NCBI GenBank assembly: GCA_037157565.1
Contig: JAZHRO010000039.1
Location: 47,988,001-48,052,000 of the forward strand
Direction: 5' to 3'
Length of the DNA: 64,000 nt
From: Thalassia testudinum
Taxonomy: Eukaryota > Streptophyta > Magnoliopsida > Alismatales > Hydrocharitaceae
Below are positions 38,158-50,100 of this stretch, in pieces (the first letter of the stretch is position 1; each line of letters begins with the position of its first letter). Under the pieces are notes generated by a model that saw nothing but the letters and a program-made list of their open reading frames with translations, was not told the DNA's origin and ran no database searches. Both the position numbers and the translations under genes were made by a program.

Positions 38158-38452
38158 GCGACTGTGACCTCGGGGTGGTAGACCGGCTGTAGGACTACCA
38201 CGGGGGCTCTCCTGGCCAGGAGAGTGCCACATGTACATCTTACATTGCGGAATAAACTGCAATCAAGATTGTTTCCTTAGGGAACAAAAGGATTAAGAAA
38301 TGTTGTGGATCCTTATTAGCATAACCAAATCAAAAACACCTAGTTGAGATAAATGAAAACGAATGATTAATTATTTGCTTGTTTCTTTATGTTAAATTGC
38401 ATGTAAATGGCTTAACCACCACTCTACTTAGCGTTAGGGAGTTGAGCAGCCA

Positions 38453-40431
38453 GCGTCCGAAGGTATATGTGTCAGAAGGTAGAGTGAGATGTCTGGTAGA
38501 TATTTACTTTCTGTATTTCTTCTCTGCAAGAGTCTTGACAGTGTACGTATATGTGTCAGAAGTTGTAAGGCGGACCGAGGCAGTTTCAAACGTCTAGGAG
38601 CATCTCTAGACGTGTGGGAGCATCTCCAGACGTTTGAAGGAACCCTTGGATGTCGGCACTGAATTCCAGACGTCTGATAGAGGCACATTGAGAGAGGTAT
38701 CCCTGAGAACTGTTTTAAGATGTCTGAGACCTTTCCCAAACGTCTGATTTCTATCTGACAGTGTGTTTTTAAGCTCATACAAGGCCCTAATGTTGTTAGT
38801 TTTCCGCAAAAAAATGTCTCTATTTTTCATACGAGTTTCTCTATGTAATGATATCTTATCTGTATCAATCTGACCCTTTTTGGCTTATCGATCCATGTCT
38901 TAGGTCTCCAGTCAGTCGGGTGTACGGGACCTGCGGAGACGTCAGTAGCTACTGTACAGGCCCTCATTCCACCCGGTTACCTTGGTAGAGTGGTTATAAC
39001 CACAAATCTCTTAATGCATGCAAGTAGTTAATCCTAGGACTTGAGATGAACCCTAGGAAGGAATAAACGCATGCTTTAGAGTATATTTTTGAACCTTAGG
39101 TTGTGGCAAGAACACTAGGGCTAAAGAAAAGTACATGTGAATGATTAAGTAATAAAAAACTACCTGTATTATCTGCAATGGACCACATAATGCGATTGAC
39201 CTGCTTGTTCCGTATATTCCAACCCGGATGTGGAAAAACTCATGTACGAACCCTATGGGGAATGTAGGCAAGAATACCGTAATACGGAGAACTAGATGGT
39301 TCTGGAAATTACTGCCCACGGGCAGCTGTTAAGGGAAGTGAGCTGACCTTCGTGTATATGGTACTGAAGAGAGCAACTATCCCTTGTAGTGTAGAGGGTG
39401 ACTTGCCGTCCTTGGGTTGAGACCCGGGATGGGTTTTGCCACTCTACGTCGATTCTTGCTAACCCTCGTGTACGTGGTATTGAGGTGAGCTACTTAGTGT
39501 AGGGGGGAGCTAGCCACCCCAGGGGGCCTGGGGCTAGGTATGGCCACCCTATACCGACTCTTGTTAACCCGTTGGGCAAACTGGGATAGTTGGATGAGGA
39601 TATGCAGACTGAGGAGGGGCGAGACCCCTCCTCTGTTCTGTTCTGTTCTGTTATGAAAGGGTAAGGCCTTATACTGTTCCGCACTGTACTTGAGGCGTAC
39701 CTGCTAGCGGAAACGACTGGCCGCGTGCCAGTACGAGGTAGCTACCCGCGCACTTATTACGTGTGCCGTAGTCATCGCTACGTCACAACTGTGAACTTGG
39801 GGTGGTAGACTGGGTGTAGGATTACCACGGAGAGACTCTCCCGGCTAGGAGAGTGCCATGTGTGAATCTTACATCATGGGACTTTGCAAGCAAAATCGTT
39901 CCTTTAGGGAACAAAAAGATTAAGTAATGAGATGAGCTCTGATTAGAAATTTCTACACAGAAAACCGTTATAGGATAAATTGGATCAGAATGTAATATGT
40001 TAAATTACCTGATAAATGTATTTTTATGTTTAATCATCACTCTACTCAGCGTTAGCTGACTCCAGTTATATAATTTTGTACAGGTCAAGGATTTGAGCAG
40101 CCCAAGCTACCGGCTGCTGAGGACGTTGGGCTTAGTCGAGCTCAGCTGTAGTTCTACTGTTTGGTGTAGTGAGTTTTCATAACCTTGTTTCCGTTATATG
40201 TACTCGTTTTCGTTGCGATTGTTGTATTATGTTCTTGATGACATGTAATAGTTTAGTTTTACTATTCTATTTCTCCTTCTGTTGCCAATTTCTTCTACTT
40301 AGCTACTGTGCTTGTGTGGTTGTGGACCGATGCATGTTATTTGGTTATTTCTTGTTGAACGACTGGGTCTTGGAATTAATTGATGCGAGTCGATCTCGGA
40401 TCCTGTAAGGATCTAGGATCGAGTCGTGACA
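38453..40431 (+). mobile_element. Tekay-type LTR A5, 5'-truncated
   Basis: Follows A4 directly. It begins inside the palindrome-rich part of the A LTR (variants at 38480-38750, exact AGACGTCT at 38668) and runs to GTCGTGACA at 40431, the normal 3' end. The flank ACAAT does not match the GTTGC before A4, so A4 and A5 are not a simple single insertion. Confidence 0.75.
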
Positions 40432-43049
40432 ACAATCTTGAGTTGCATACGTTGGGGGTCACTTGTGTTGAGTTCTCTGGCTGCTTCTCAAATTAGGTAC
40501 CCTGGCGACCTCTAAACTAAGATCTTTGGTGGACATTTGAGTTGAAACCTCTTGCAGGCATCTAGTCCGAGCCTTCTAGTGGTTATTTAGGTTGGCCAGG
40601 CTTGGTGGGTGGTGGACCGATTGGCCCAAGGATCTTCTCATAGGTTCATCATAGGCTCTTTCTTTTATAGGTCCGTCATTCTGAGGCCTACTCCTTTCTT
40701 CCTTCAACCGTATGAAATGTGACATGAACATTTATAGGCAAAAATTAGAATCTGTGTAAAGATGCTATTCGCTTTCAAAATGTCTAGTAGACTTCATGAT
40801 TGTGACATAGGTGGAGTTTACGTTTTGCCTGTCCACCTCCTATTAATTAGTTGTCAAAAATTATTTAGTATATGAAATCTATTATCTATAATGGTAGTCA
40901 TAAATTTAATTACTTATTTTGAAAAATTTGTTGCAGTAGGTTAATTTTTTTGATAAGGTGAATGTGGTAGCATAAGATTGGATCTTATGATTTTTTGGAT
41001 GTCAGTGGGGTAGTTTCCTATTGAGCCAACTCCTTGGCATAATAAATTAATTTTATGTTTCTTGCAAAGGGTTGATCATGATCCACCGGAGAAAGTCACG
41101 TTGGTTATTGATCTTAAAACTATGGTGGTAGATATTTGTAAATATTGTTACACATAACTATTTTTTATTTTTTTTCATGAATTCCACCGTAGATGCTAAT
41201 TTAATCATCATGTAATACCCAATTACCTATGATTTGTTGTATTTCCCAATAGAAGGTTGGGACGTATGACCTTTTAACTTTGCCATGATGTTTAATGTTA
41301 GAAATCATCATCAAATGAAATATACAAAATCATTTTCATAATCTTTGACACTATAAACTAATTGTTTGCACCATAATACCAACCATGATATATGTAGCGG
41401 AGTCGATCATGGAATCAAATGTCCATCTATGGTAAGTCTGAGAATACGCTGTCGTTTGTTTGGACTACCAACAAGGAATAATCTTGTAATCCCCCTTAAA
41501 GGTTTTTTTTCTGACCTTGTCTCTGGAAACAAGTATAGATTTAACCGTTTACGGTCACTAGCCCCTTACTAAAAAAATAAGACACACATCCAAGTATAAC
41601 TCCTGTTGCAGATGGGGGAAAGGCGAGGGTGGAGAAGGACTTGTATTGTGGTGTGGATCCCCATTTCTTTTTATATGTGTACACATGTCCACGAACTAGA
41701 ACAGCAACGTCATACTTTCTAATATATCCACATATTCTCTCTCTCTCTCGTTCAAGACCATGGAGTGTAAGATTTCAACTTTAAGATAAGACGAGAGCAA
41801 CGAACATTCGACTATCATATCACTTAATTAGATTTGCTTTACCTAAATTTCTATCTAGATATATATATATATACGCGTTTGTGGGAATTGAAATCAGCAG
41901 AATTATTTGGCGACGCAAATTAACTTTCGTAGCAATTTCGTGGACGACTTTTTACATGTTGTCTTCGATCGTCGTTCTCGCGAAGGCGCAAGCGAAAGTG
42001 ATTTGTACTGAATGACGTGGGGATAGATGGAGGAGGTGAGCTCATCTCTGATGTCAGTCCTCGTTCAACCGCATGTGGATGGATAATATGAGATAGGATT
42101 TTGCCCGTTACTTGGAAGTTCTCCAAAGTCTTCTTCAGCGAAAAAGGACATAGCAGAACCTGTCAAATTTGGCAGCACATGCAACGATCCAGCATCTACC
42201 CGGTTCCCATCTCTCAATTTTGTATATATTTTATGAGGATATTGGAGTTCTTTTCCACGTTAATCCAGACCAGTCATTTCTTCCACAGGACAAATCCACT
42301 CCAGACAGCACATATTCTTTCCGAAATCTGCGTCTCTCTTTTTTTAAGGAGAGCGTGGATTTTATCTTGGATGTCATCTTAGGAAAAAACATTACTCTAA
42401 ATTTAGACATGGATACCGTTTTTCTCAAGTTTCATCTCAAATTTTTTTTTTTTAATTTTTCGTAAGTCTTCCATCTCAATTATCCTTTCTTACAGCACGC
42501 GTATCATCTGACAACACTTGTGTCATCGGGAAATTTAGGCCTTATATTGTGACTTGAATTTATGCCTAAAAAGCTTATTCTTCTTTATATGTCGAGCTGA
42601 CCGCCCCCGACAAGCTCGATCCAGATTAGTCCACTCCGTCACTCGCCAAACCCGACCGGACAAGTTCCACAAGTCCAATCTTATTTTAGCCCTCCTAATT
42701 TAGGAAATATTTACGTATGATAAAATTTAAAATTAAAAAGATGTAATTTATCTCAATCTATTAAATTAATAATATTATTTATTTATTTATTTAATATATC
42801 TACTTTTAATTATCCTATTATATCAGCTTAACACTAATAAATATTAAAATATATTATCCTAATATAATATATTTATTAATATAAGCTCACTGTATCGTAT
42901 TGCAGCAATCCATCCAACATTTATATTATAATATCAAAATATTATTCGTTGATATTACATCCAATCATTTTTAGAGGAAAATGTTACACAAAGTTTTTTA
43001 GAAATTTTATTTAAAATTTTTCGCTCATCAAAGGAGGACAAACATCTTA
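40432..43049. other. Intergenic DNA upstream of the host gene
   Basis: AT-rich sequence with short CT and AT microsatellites near 41735-41750 and 41855-41875. No open frame here shows a recognisable domain. It should contain the distal promoter of the gene at 43368. Confidence 0.4.
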
Positions 43050-43089
43050 AACAATACATGTATTGTTCGAGAGAGTATATATATACTCT
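43050..43089 (+). promoter_or_regulatory. Two adjacent perfect 18-bp palindromes in the host gene promoter
   Basis: AACAATACATGTATTGTT (43050-43067) and AGAGTATATATATACTCT (43072-43089) are each perfect palindromes, separated by 4 bp. The second contains a TATATATA core about 280 bp before the ATG and is a plausible TATA box. The first resembles a dimeric factor site. The regulatory role is inferred. Confidence 0.45.
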
Positions 43090-43367
43090 TAATCTAAAAA
43101 TAAAGATGGAAGATTTGAAGTTTAATATAACTTATATTTACTGTTGCTCATCATTTTATCCTGAATCGGTTGTCAAATCCCTGTCAATGTCCATCTACAG
43201 CACCTTTGATCTCACCCCCCTTCTCTGTCTCTCCGCTTGTCTTCGTTCTCTACCTGCGCGAACCCAAACCCACCAACGAAAAAAAAAAAAAAAAAAAACG
43301 AAACACAAGAACTTTTCTCCGAAGATCAAAACGCGAGGAAAGGACGCCGCTCCGTGAACTCGTCGCG

Positions 43368-44136
43368 ATGGGTTTACTGTACGGTTGCCTCTGCATCGTG
43401 GATTGCATGCTCAGGGTGGAGGGCCTCCAAAGGTGGTACTGTTTAAGGTTCTTCATCCACCCCCTTCCCCTCCTCCTCTGCGAGCTCTACGTGGCTGGAA
43501 GGGTCCTCCTCAGATACCTCATCTCCGTATCCATCTACCCTTACAAACTTCTCAGGAGTGGGATGTATCGGTTGGTTGTGATCATGGGTCTCGACGACGC
43601 CTCCATCATCAAGCTCTACGGTTTCGAGATCGAAGACGAGGAGGAGGTCCGGGAGAGATGGTTCGATGCATACGAAGAGGAAGAAGACCCGTATACCAGT
43701 ATTACGGTACTCTATCGTAGTACTAGTACTGCTCCCGGGGTACTCTTCCCTCCAAGATATGGCTCTCCCAGGGTGTTTGATCAGTTACCCCTTGCGAGAG
43801 AGTACAGGTGGAGAGAGGAGCCAAAAGAATCAGCTGCCGCAGATGTTCGCCATACTATCGATGTTGAAGAAGACGATCGCCGGTATGGATTGGTGAGGAG
43901 GAGCGGAAAGGAGGTGAGGGGAGAGGAAGTAGAAGCAGAAGAGTGTGAGGAGGAATTAGAGAGGGAGGAGGAGGAGTTAGACGACGTCGATGACGTGCAT
44001 GAAACACGAGGAACCTTCGACGATGACTTGGCTTCGTTAAGGCGCCGATCGGAGCAAGACGGTGAGTTCTACCAAGAATACGCCGAGCTCATGGGGATTC
44101 TTGATCTCCTCATGGAAGAGAGGATAACTGTGATAA
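43368..44136 (+). CDS. DUF1666 gene, exon 1
   Basis: Encodes residues 1-256 and the first base of codon 257. The donor is ATAA|GTAAGAG. Without splicing, the frame would stop at 44162. The start context GTCGCGATGGG is good for plants. An alternative donor GTGATAAG seven bases upstream would break the phase with exon 2. Confidence 0.75.
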
Positions 44137-47100
44137 GTAAGAGCTCGAGTCTTATCATATAAATATACATATAGCTTAATTCATGCATGCTTAAGTAGTG
44201 GTTATTACTTCTCAAGCGAATGGCGGCTTCTCATTGCAACTGTAGGTGGTCTATTGGGTGTTGGGATTCGGGAATTACTTTGGGACATGAAGACCCACAT
44301 GAGGATTCTTCATCAGCAACTGCACAGAGTCCACGTTGGCTTGGCTCAGGCCATGGAGATGGATCTTGAGATGGTGTATGTGGGGCAGTCCTGCCTGAGC
44401 TGGGAGGCACTTCAGAAGTACTACCGGAGGTTCGAGGAGCTCGCAGCTGAAGGTAGAACAGGTGCCTCCGGCTGCTACCATGAAGCAGCTGGGAAGTTCC
44501 AGCAGTTCCATGTGAGTTTGGAGAGGTTTCTTGAGAACGAGAGGTATGAAGGGAGGTACGAGGGGAAGAGGTCCTGGAACTATGTGCAAGGCAGAAGGGC
44601 TAGTCGGAATATTCTCCTTCAGGTTCCACGTGTTTCAGGTAATAATTAACCACTCCTCTTCTTTGAATCATTTTCTAAGGGTTGAGGTCAGGTATGCAGT
44701 TAGTTGGGGTTGTTGGATTCCCATTGAGGTGGCTGGGATTCAATTAATTAATTAGCTCTTATCTTTGTAAACAGTAATTAAGGGTTGGTTTTTGATTAGA
44801 CAGGATGACCCTGTTTTTTTTTTTTCTTCTTCTTCTTTTCGTTTAGTAACAGGTCTAATATTTCTGACCCACCTTTAGCTGGATTATCCCATCCCTTGAA
44901 CCAAACAAGGATGTTTTCCCCTAGGATTAATCAAACCAAGCAGAAAGTTGTTGGTAACGTGTAGGTTCAAAGGTTCAAAAGGTAAACATAACCGCCACCC
45001 TTGAGAAAGCCAGAAATTAAGGTTAGGGGAGGTAGAGTCAAAGAGGATTGTTTTCACCAACATGCCTAATGGTTAGCGGGGGCAAAACATGAAAACATCG
45101 ACTACTCCGACGACCTGAGTTAAGTGGTGAAAAGTTTTTTATTAAGCTTCAAACGTGCAACGTTTGGTTGGCAATTTTTTGAAGGTAGTAGTTCTTTATG
45201 TTCTTTAATTTTCCTGCTTTATAGTCATGTCTGGATCCTTTTCATATTAACGAGCCCCACCAAAGGGGAACATGCCTAACATCTGGCGCACGGAAGTAAA
45301 CATAGCAAGGTTGTTCTTAAGAAAAGGAAAAGAGTGGACTAAAATTAAATCCCAGCTAAAATGTTACTTGTCAGCAGAAATTGTATCTTGCCGTACACAC
45401 CAAAGAAATATCTAAGGATGAAACTCTCTGAATTGTCCTCCCTTTCTCTTAAATTAGAAACTAAAGGAATGAAACTCTCTTGAAAACTTGGTTATTCAAG
45501 AAGACTTTAAAAAATCATGCAGTCTACCTACCATTACATAGATGCTATTAAAAATAGTCGATATTATTTTATTATTATTCACTTCCTAATATTACTTTAA
45601 ATGTCAATAAAAATGTAACATTATTTTCATAATTACGCCTTAGTTAGTTAGTAATGTTAAATTTAATGGTAGTGGATTTAAAAGTAATAAAAAATTATAT
45701 TTTTACTTCAATAACTTATTGTTTTCTCTTTTATCCTTTTCTCCCTTTCTCTCCTCCTCCTCCTCCTTCTTGTCTGTCCTCTTCCTCTTCCTTCTCAACC
45801 CTCTTCCATAGTGGTGGACCAAGTCACCATTGCCACCCTCCCCTTGCCATCCTCACCATCCCCTACCCTCCTTCCTCCCCCCTCTCCTCACTGCCCCCCA
45901 CCTGCAGAGCTATAACTTGACTAGCCTCTTGTAGTTATGGGTGAGGATGGTGAGGTCAATGTCAATGATGTCGGGCTTAGATTAGGCCATGAGCAGGTTG
46001 GAGATGAGGCAGAGGATTTGGAGCTTGGAGAAGGCAAAGATATGGTGGAGGGAGTCATTGCGACGGTGGTGGATCTTGAGGCCTTGGAGAGTGGGACATC
46101 GGTTGTCACAGCAGAGGAAGGAGGGTGGTGGAAGGAGAGCAAGGAGGAGGAGCAGGATAGGGGATGGTGAGTAGGAGGAGGGTGGGAGATGGTGAGAATG
46201 GTAAGGGAGGGTAGCGATGGCTGTTGGTGCAAAGATACTATTATCGTTAATTTTGATGATACCAAAATACTTATTATTTAACATTTGTTTTGAGTTTAAG
46301 TTTTTAGGATAATTGCAAATGAATACAAGTGTGAAGCTCGCATCCATGGTGGATTGGAGAACCTTGATGGAGGAGGAGCTTCGCTTGAAGCGAGAGCTTG
46401 AAGAAGCATGGAGATGAAGAATAGGATAGAAGTTCATTTTATTCTTGTATTTTTGTTTTTACATTTGTCTTTCTGTTCTTTGGTTTTTATTTTCTTAGAT
46501 CATTTGTTAAAGAGTCCTAAAGTAACAAATAGTAGTCCTAAGATCATATACTCAACCCTAGGATGCTTAGATAAACCTTACTCAACCCTAAGACACTTAG
46601 ACAATGAAATGACCCTTCCAAGGACCGTTGGGAGTTTTCCGGAAAGTTGATGTAAACGCGAAAGTTTTAACTCTTTGAGTTGAGTGTGTGGGTTCTTCGA
46701 GAAGAAGAGAGTTTAGCGGGGAGATGTTCACAATTTTGACCTATCTCTCCTCTCCCTCACTACACTCACGCACACATATACTCACACTCCCCCCCCTCCC
46801 CTCATCTCCAAAACCCTAACCCCACTCCCACCTCTATTTAACCCCTCCACCCTCTCCATCTCCACCCCACCACTTCCACCACCTCCACCTCCATCTCCTT
46901 TGCCAACGAGCCACCAACGACCTCCCCATCTCCGCTTGTAGCCGCACGTGGAGGAGAGGAGCTCGCGAGAGGAGGAAAAGGAGAAAGGGAGAGAGTGTGA
47001 GCGAGGAGAGCGAGGATGTGGGAGAGAAGGGAAGAGTCGCAGTCGCGGGAGCTCGTGGGAGAGAGGAGGACGCGTACGAGGGGAAGGAGCTCGTGGAGGA

Positions 47101-50100
47101 GAGTTTCCCTAACCTCCTGCAGCTACTGGAGCTGCTACTGCCGCGCTACGAGGTGAGGTAGCGAAGAAGACAAGCATCGCGAAGAATTATGCGTACTGGA
47201 TTTTTCCAGTATCAGACATCTATAGCATCTGCCAGATGTCTAGAGCGACAGCAGACGTCCAGAGCTGAGGCTGGACGTCTAAAAACTCGTGGAGTACCGA
47301 GTTAAGCGTCCTGAACGCGCATGCATGCGTGTACGTTACGTACGTAACGTTGCGTTGTCGAGTTTTTAACCTGCAAGTGTGTACGTAGGTACAAGTCTTG
47401 GAAAGGCGCGCAAAGCACGCTCTTCGAGGTGCTTTAGGACGTTTGGACACCTCCTCCGACATTTGATAAACACTTCGGATGTCCGAACGAGCTGACAGAC
47501 GTCTGGAAAGACCCAGGATGACGAAAGGGTTCCAGACGTCTGCCAGCAACGTAGGAAACCAGTTGAGGTTCTGAGATCATTTAAAACGTCTGGATATAGT
47601 TCCAGACATCTGAATTTAGACAGTATATACATTTTTGGGCCGTGTAGGGCCCGAACGAAGTCAGATTTAAGCAAACAAAATACCGTTGTTTTCCACTCGA
47701 GTTTCTCTACGTATTCGTGTCAATTATATCTTGTTTTGAACTCGTTTGATGTGACTTAGTCACTGGTATAGGCCTCTAGCTTATAGCGTGTTCAGGGCCT
47801 GCGAAGACGACAGGACCTGCGGTTTTATCCCCTATTCCTCCTGTGTTTCCTGGTAGAGTGGTTTGCGTTAATATTAAGATTTAATTAAGCAAAGTGCATG
47901 TTTAGAACAACTTAATTGAACCATAGGATGTGAAATGAACCCTAAGGTAGAAGCAAATGAATATTACTTGAGTTACATTGTTTCATTTAAGATTCATGTT
48001 AAACCTTAAATGTTAGCAAGTATATTAATTTATTGATGTGATGCATTCTCAGTTAGCAAAACACGAGCTGTTTGTTATAAGAATGAAACCCAGGATGTGA
48101 ATAGTGAGATCTGAATGTTGAGAAATGGAATGAAAGGGATACAAGCATGAACCTTACAAGGGATTAGGAGAACTCCTATATACAGAAAATAACTTAGTAA
48201 GTAGATAGAAAGTGAGCTGGTCCTTGTGTGCATAGTACCAAGGAGAGCAACCGTCCCTTAGAGTAGAGGGAAGCTTACCGCCCCTTGGGTTGAGACCCAG
48301 GGTGGGTTTGGCTACTCTACGTTGACTCTTGTTTGGCCCTCGTGTACATGGTATCGAGATGAGCTACTTAGTGTAGGGAGGGAGCTAACCACCCCACGGG
48401 ACTTGGGGTTAGGACTAGCCACCCTACACCGACTCTTGTTAGGTCCACTGGGCAAACTGGGATAGTTAGACGAGGGTATGCGGACTGTGGAGGGGCGTGA
48501 CCCCTGTTCTGTTCTGAGGGGCGAGACTCCTGTTCTGAGAGGGCAACGCCCTGTGCTATTCCGTGCTGTACTTTTAGGCGTACTCGCTAACGGAAATGAC
48601 TGACCGCAAGCCAGTGCGAGGTAGCTACTCGTGCACTTATCGCACTTATCGTAGTCACCGCTACATCACGACCGTGACCTCATGGTGGTTGACTGGGTGT
48701 AGGACTACAATGGGGGATTCTCCCGGTCAGAAGAGCACCACGTATACATCCTACATCACAGAAAAGACTGCAATTAAGATCGTTCTCTTGAGGAACAGAC
48801 AGATCAGGAAATGATCGAATTAATAAGAGAATAAACAAATCAGAACTACTTAGTTTAGCTAGATGAAAATAAATAATTACTTAGTTGTTTGTTTTATGTT
48901 AACTGCATGTAAATGGCTTAATTACTACTCTACTCAGCATTGGCTAACTACGGAATTCTATAACCTTGTTCAGGTCAGGCAGTTGAGCAGCCAGCACCAC
49001 CGGCTGCAAAGGGAGCTGGGCCCAATCGAGCCGAGCCATAACTGTTGTCGTTTTCTATTCCAGCACATTCTTTGGTTTTAGTAGTGAGTTTTATTATATG
49101 TCATACTATTTTTATTATATTTTCCGCTTTATTTTTCGTTGTTGTAGTTGTGATGGTCTGTAATATTGTGAGACATTCCGTTCTATTTCCTTTACTGTCT
49201 TTATATATTTCCTGCCTAATTACAATGCATGTGTGGTTGTGGAATATTTTCTACTTTTGGTTATTTCTCGTTGAACAACTAGGTCTTGAGATTAGTTGAG
49301 ACGAGTCGGTCTTGGGTCCTATAAGGATCTGGGATTGGGTTGTAGCAGACAGACTTTTAAAAAACTTAGAAAACTAAAGTAGACATCAGATAGCCTGATC
49401 AGACGTCTAATCTGGACATCAGACGTCTGATCTTAGACTTTAAAACGTCTGACTGTTTGATTAGACATCCAAAACACTTAGGCTGAAAACCCACTCTCTG
49501 TCTGCCACTTTTAGACGTTCAGCCCTTAGTCCAGACATCTTAGAAGACGTCTGATGACCTTGCTAGACGTCCAACTGACCGTTGGCTTAAGAAATCTAAT
49601 TTTTGAGGATTAACCCTTAATATGATTCACATTCACTTTCAGACGTCCGTAGTGCATCCCAAATGTCTGATAAATAGATAGGCTAAGATCTATCCCTAAC
49701 TACTTCTTATCAGTCTTTATAGCCGTTTAAGTCTCAGAAAATCCATTCCCGCAATGATTTGTGTTTCCAGACCTCCAGACCTATTTCCAGATTGATGATA
49801 ACATTATCATGAGCCATAAATAACTTTAATTAGTCATAATCAAGTGACAGATGCTCCTACATAATCGTTTGAGAGTCGTAATTCCCTACACATCCATTCT
49901 GAGAGTAATACATCTAAAGATGGTTAATTCTGCAGTTTTAACATCATATTATGAAGTAGAGTAACCACAGGATTTACCAGGGGTTAATCTAAGGTCAAAT
50001 GAGTATTAAAGTCTAATAAGTGGATCCACACAGACAGAAACAAATTTTCACGCGTTTCGAGAACTCAATCAGTACCTAAAATCCTAATTTCAGATTCACT

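Larger units (their letters stand above)
35093..38452 (+). mobile_element. Tekay-type LTR A4, 3'-truncated, split by C
   Basis: Starts TGAAATGATCC and follows the A1/A3 sequence through the TTTAAAACCCC promoter-like region near 35280 and the conserved GTGAGCTGGCCCTCG repeats. It breaks off near 38452, just after GGAGTTGAGCAGCCAGC, a phrase that lies near the 3' end of a full A LTR. The AGACGTCT region is shortened to about 35640-35690. Solo LTR C interrupts it. The preceding 5 bp are GTTGC. Confidence 0.75.

Noticed and set aside
40442..40446. GTTGC as the second target duplication of A4/A5
   Set aside because: It lies 10 bp beyond the clear LTR end at 40431, so the match with 35088-35092 is probably chance.
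43170..43367. Upstream in-frame start of the DUF1666 gene
   Set aside because: It would translate a 20-A run into a lysine tract and add no family similarity; treated as 5' untranslated region.
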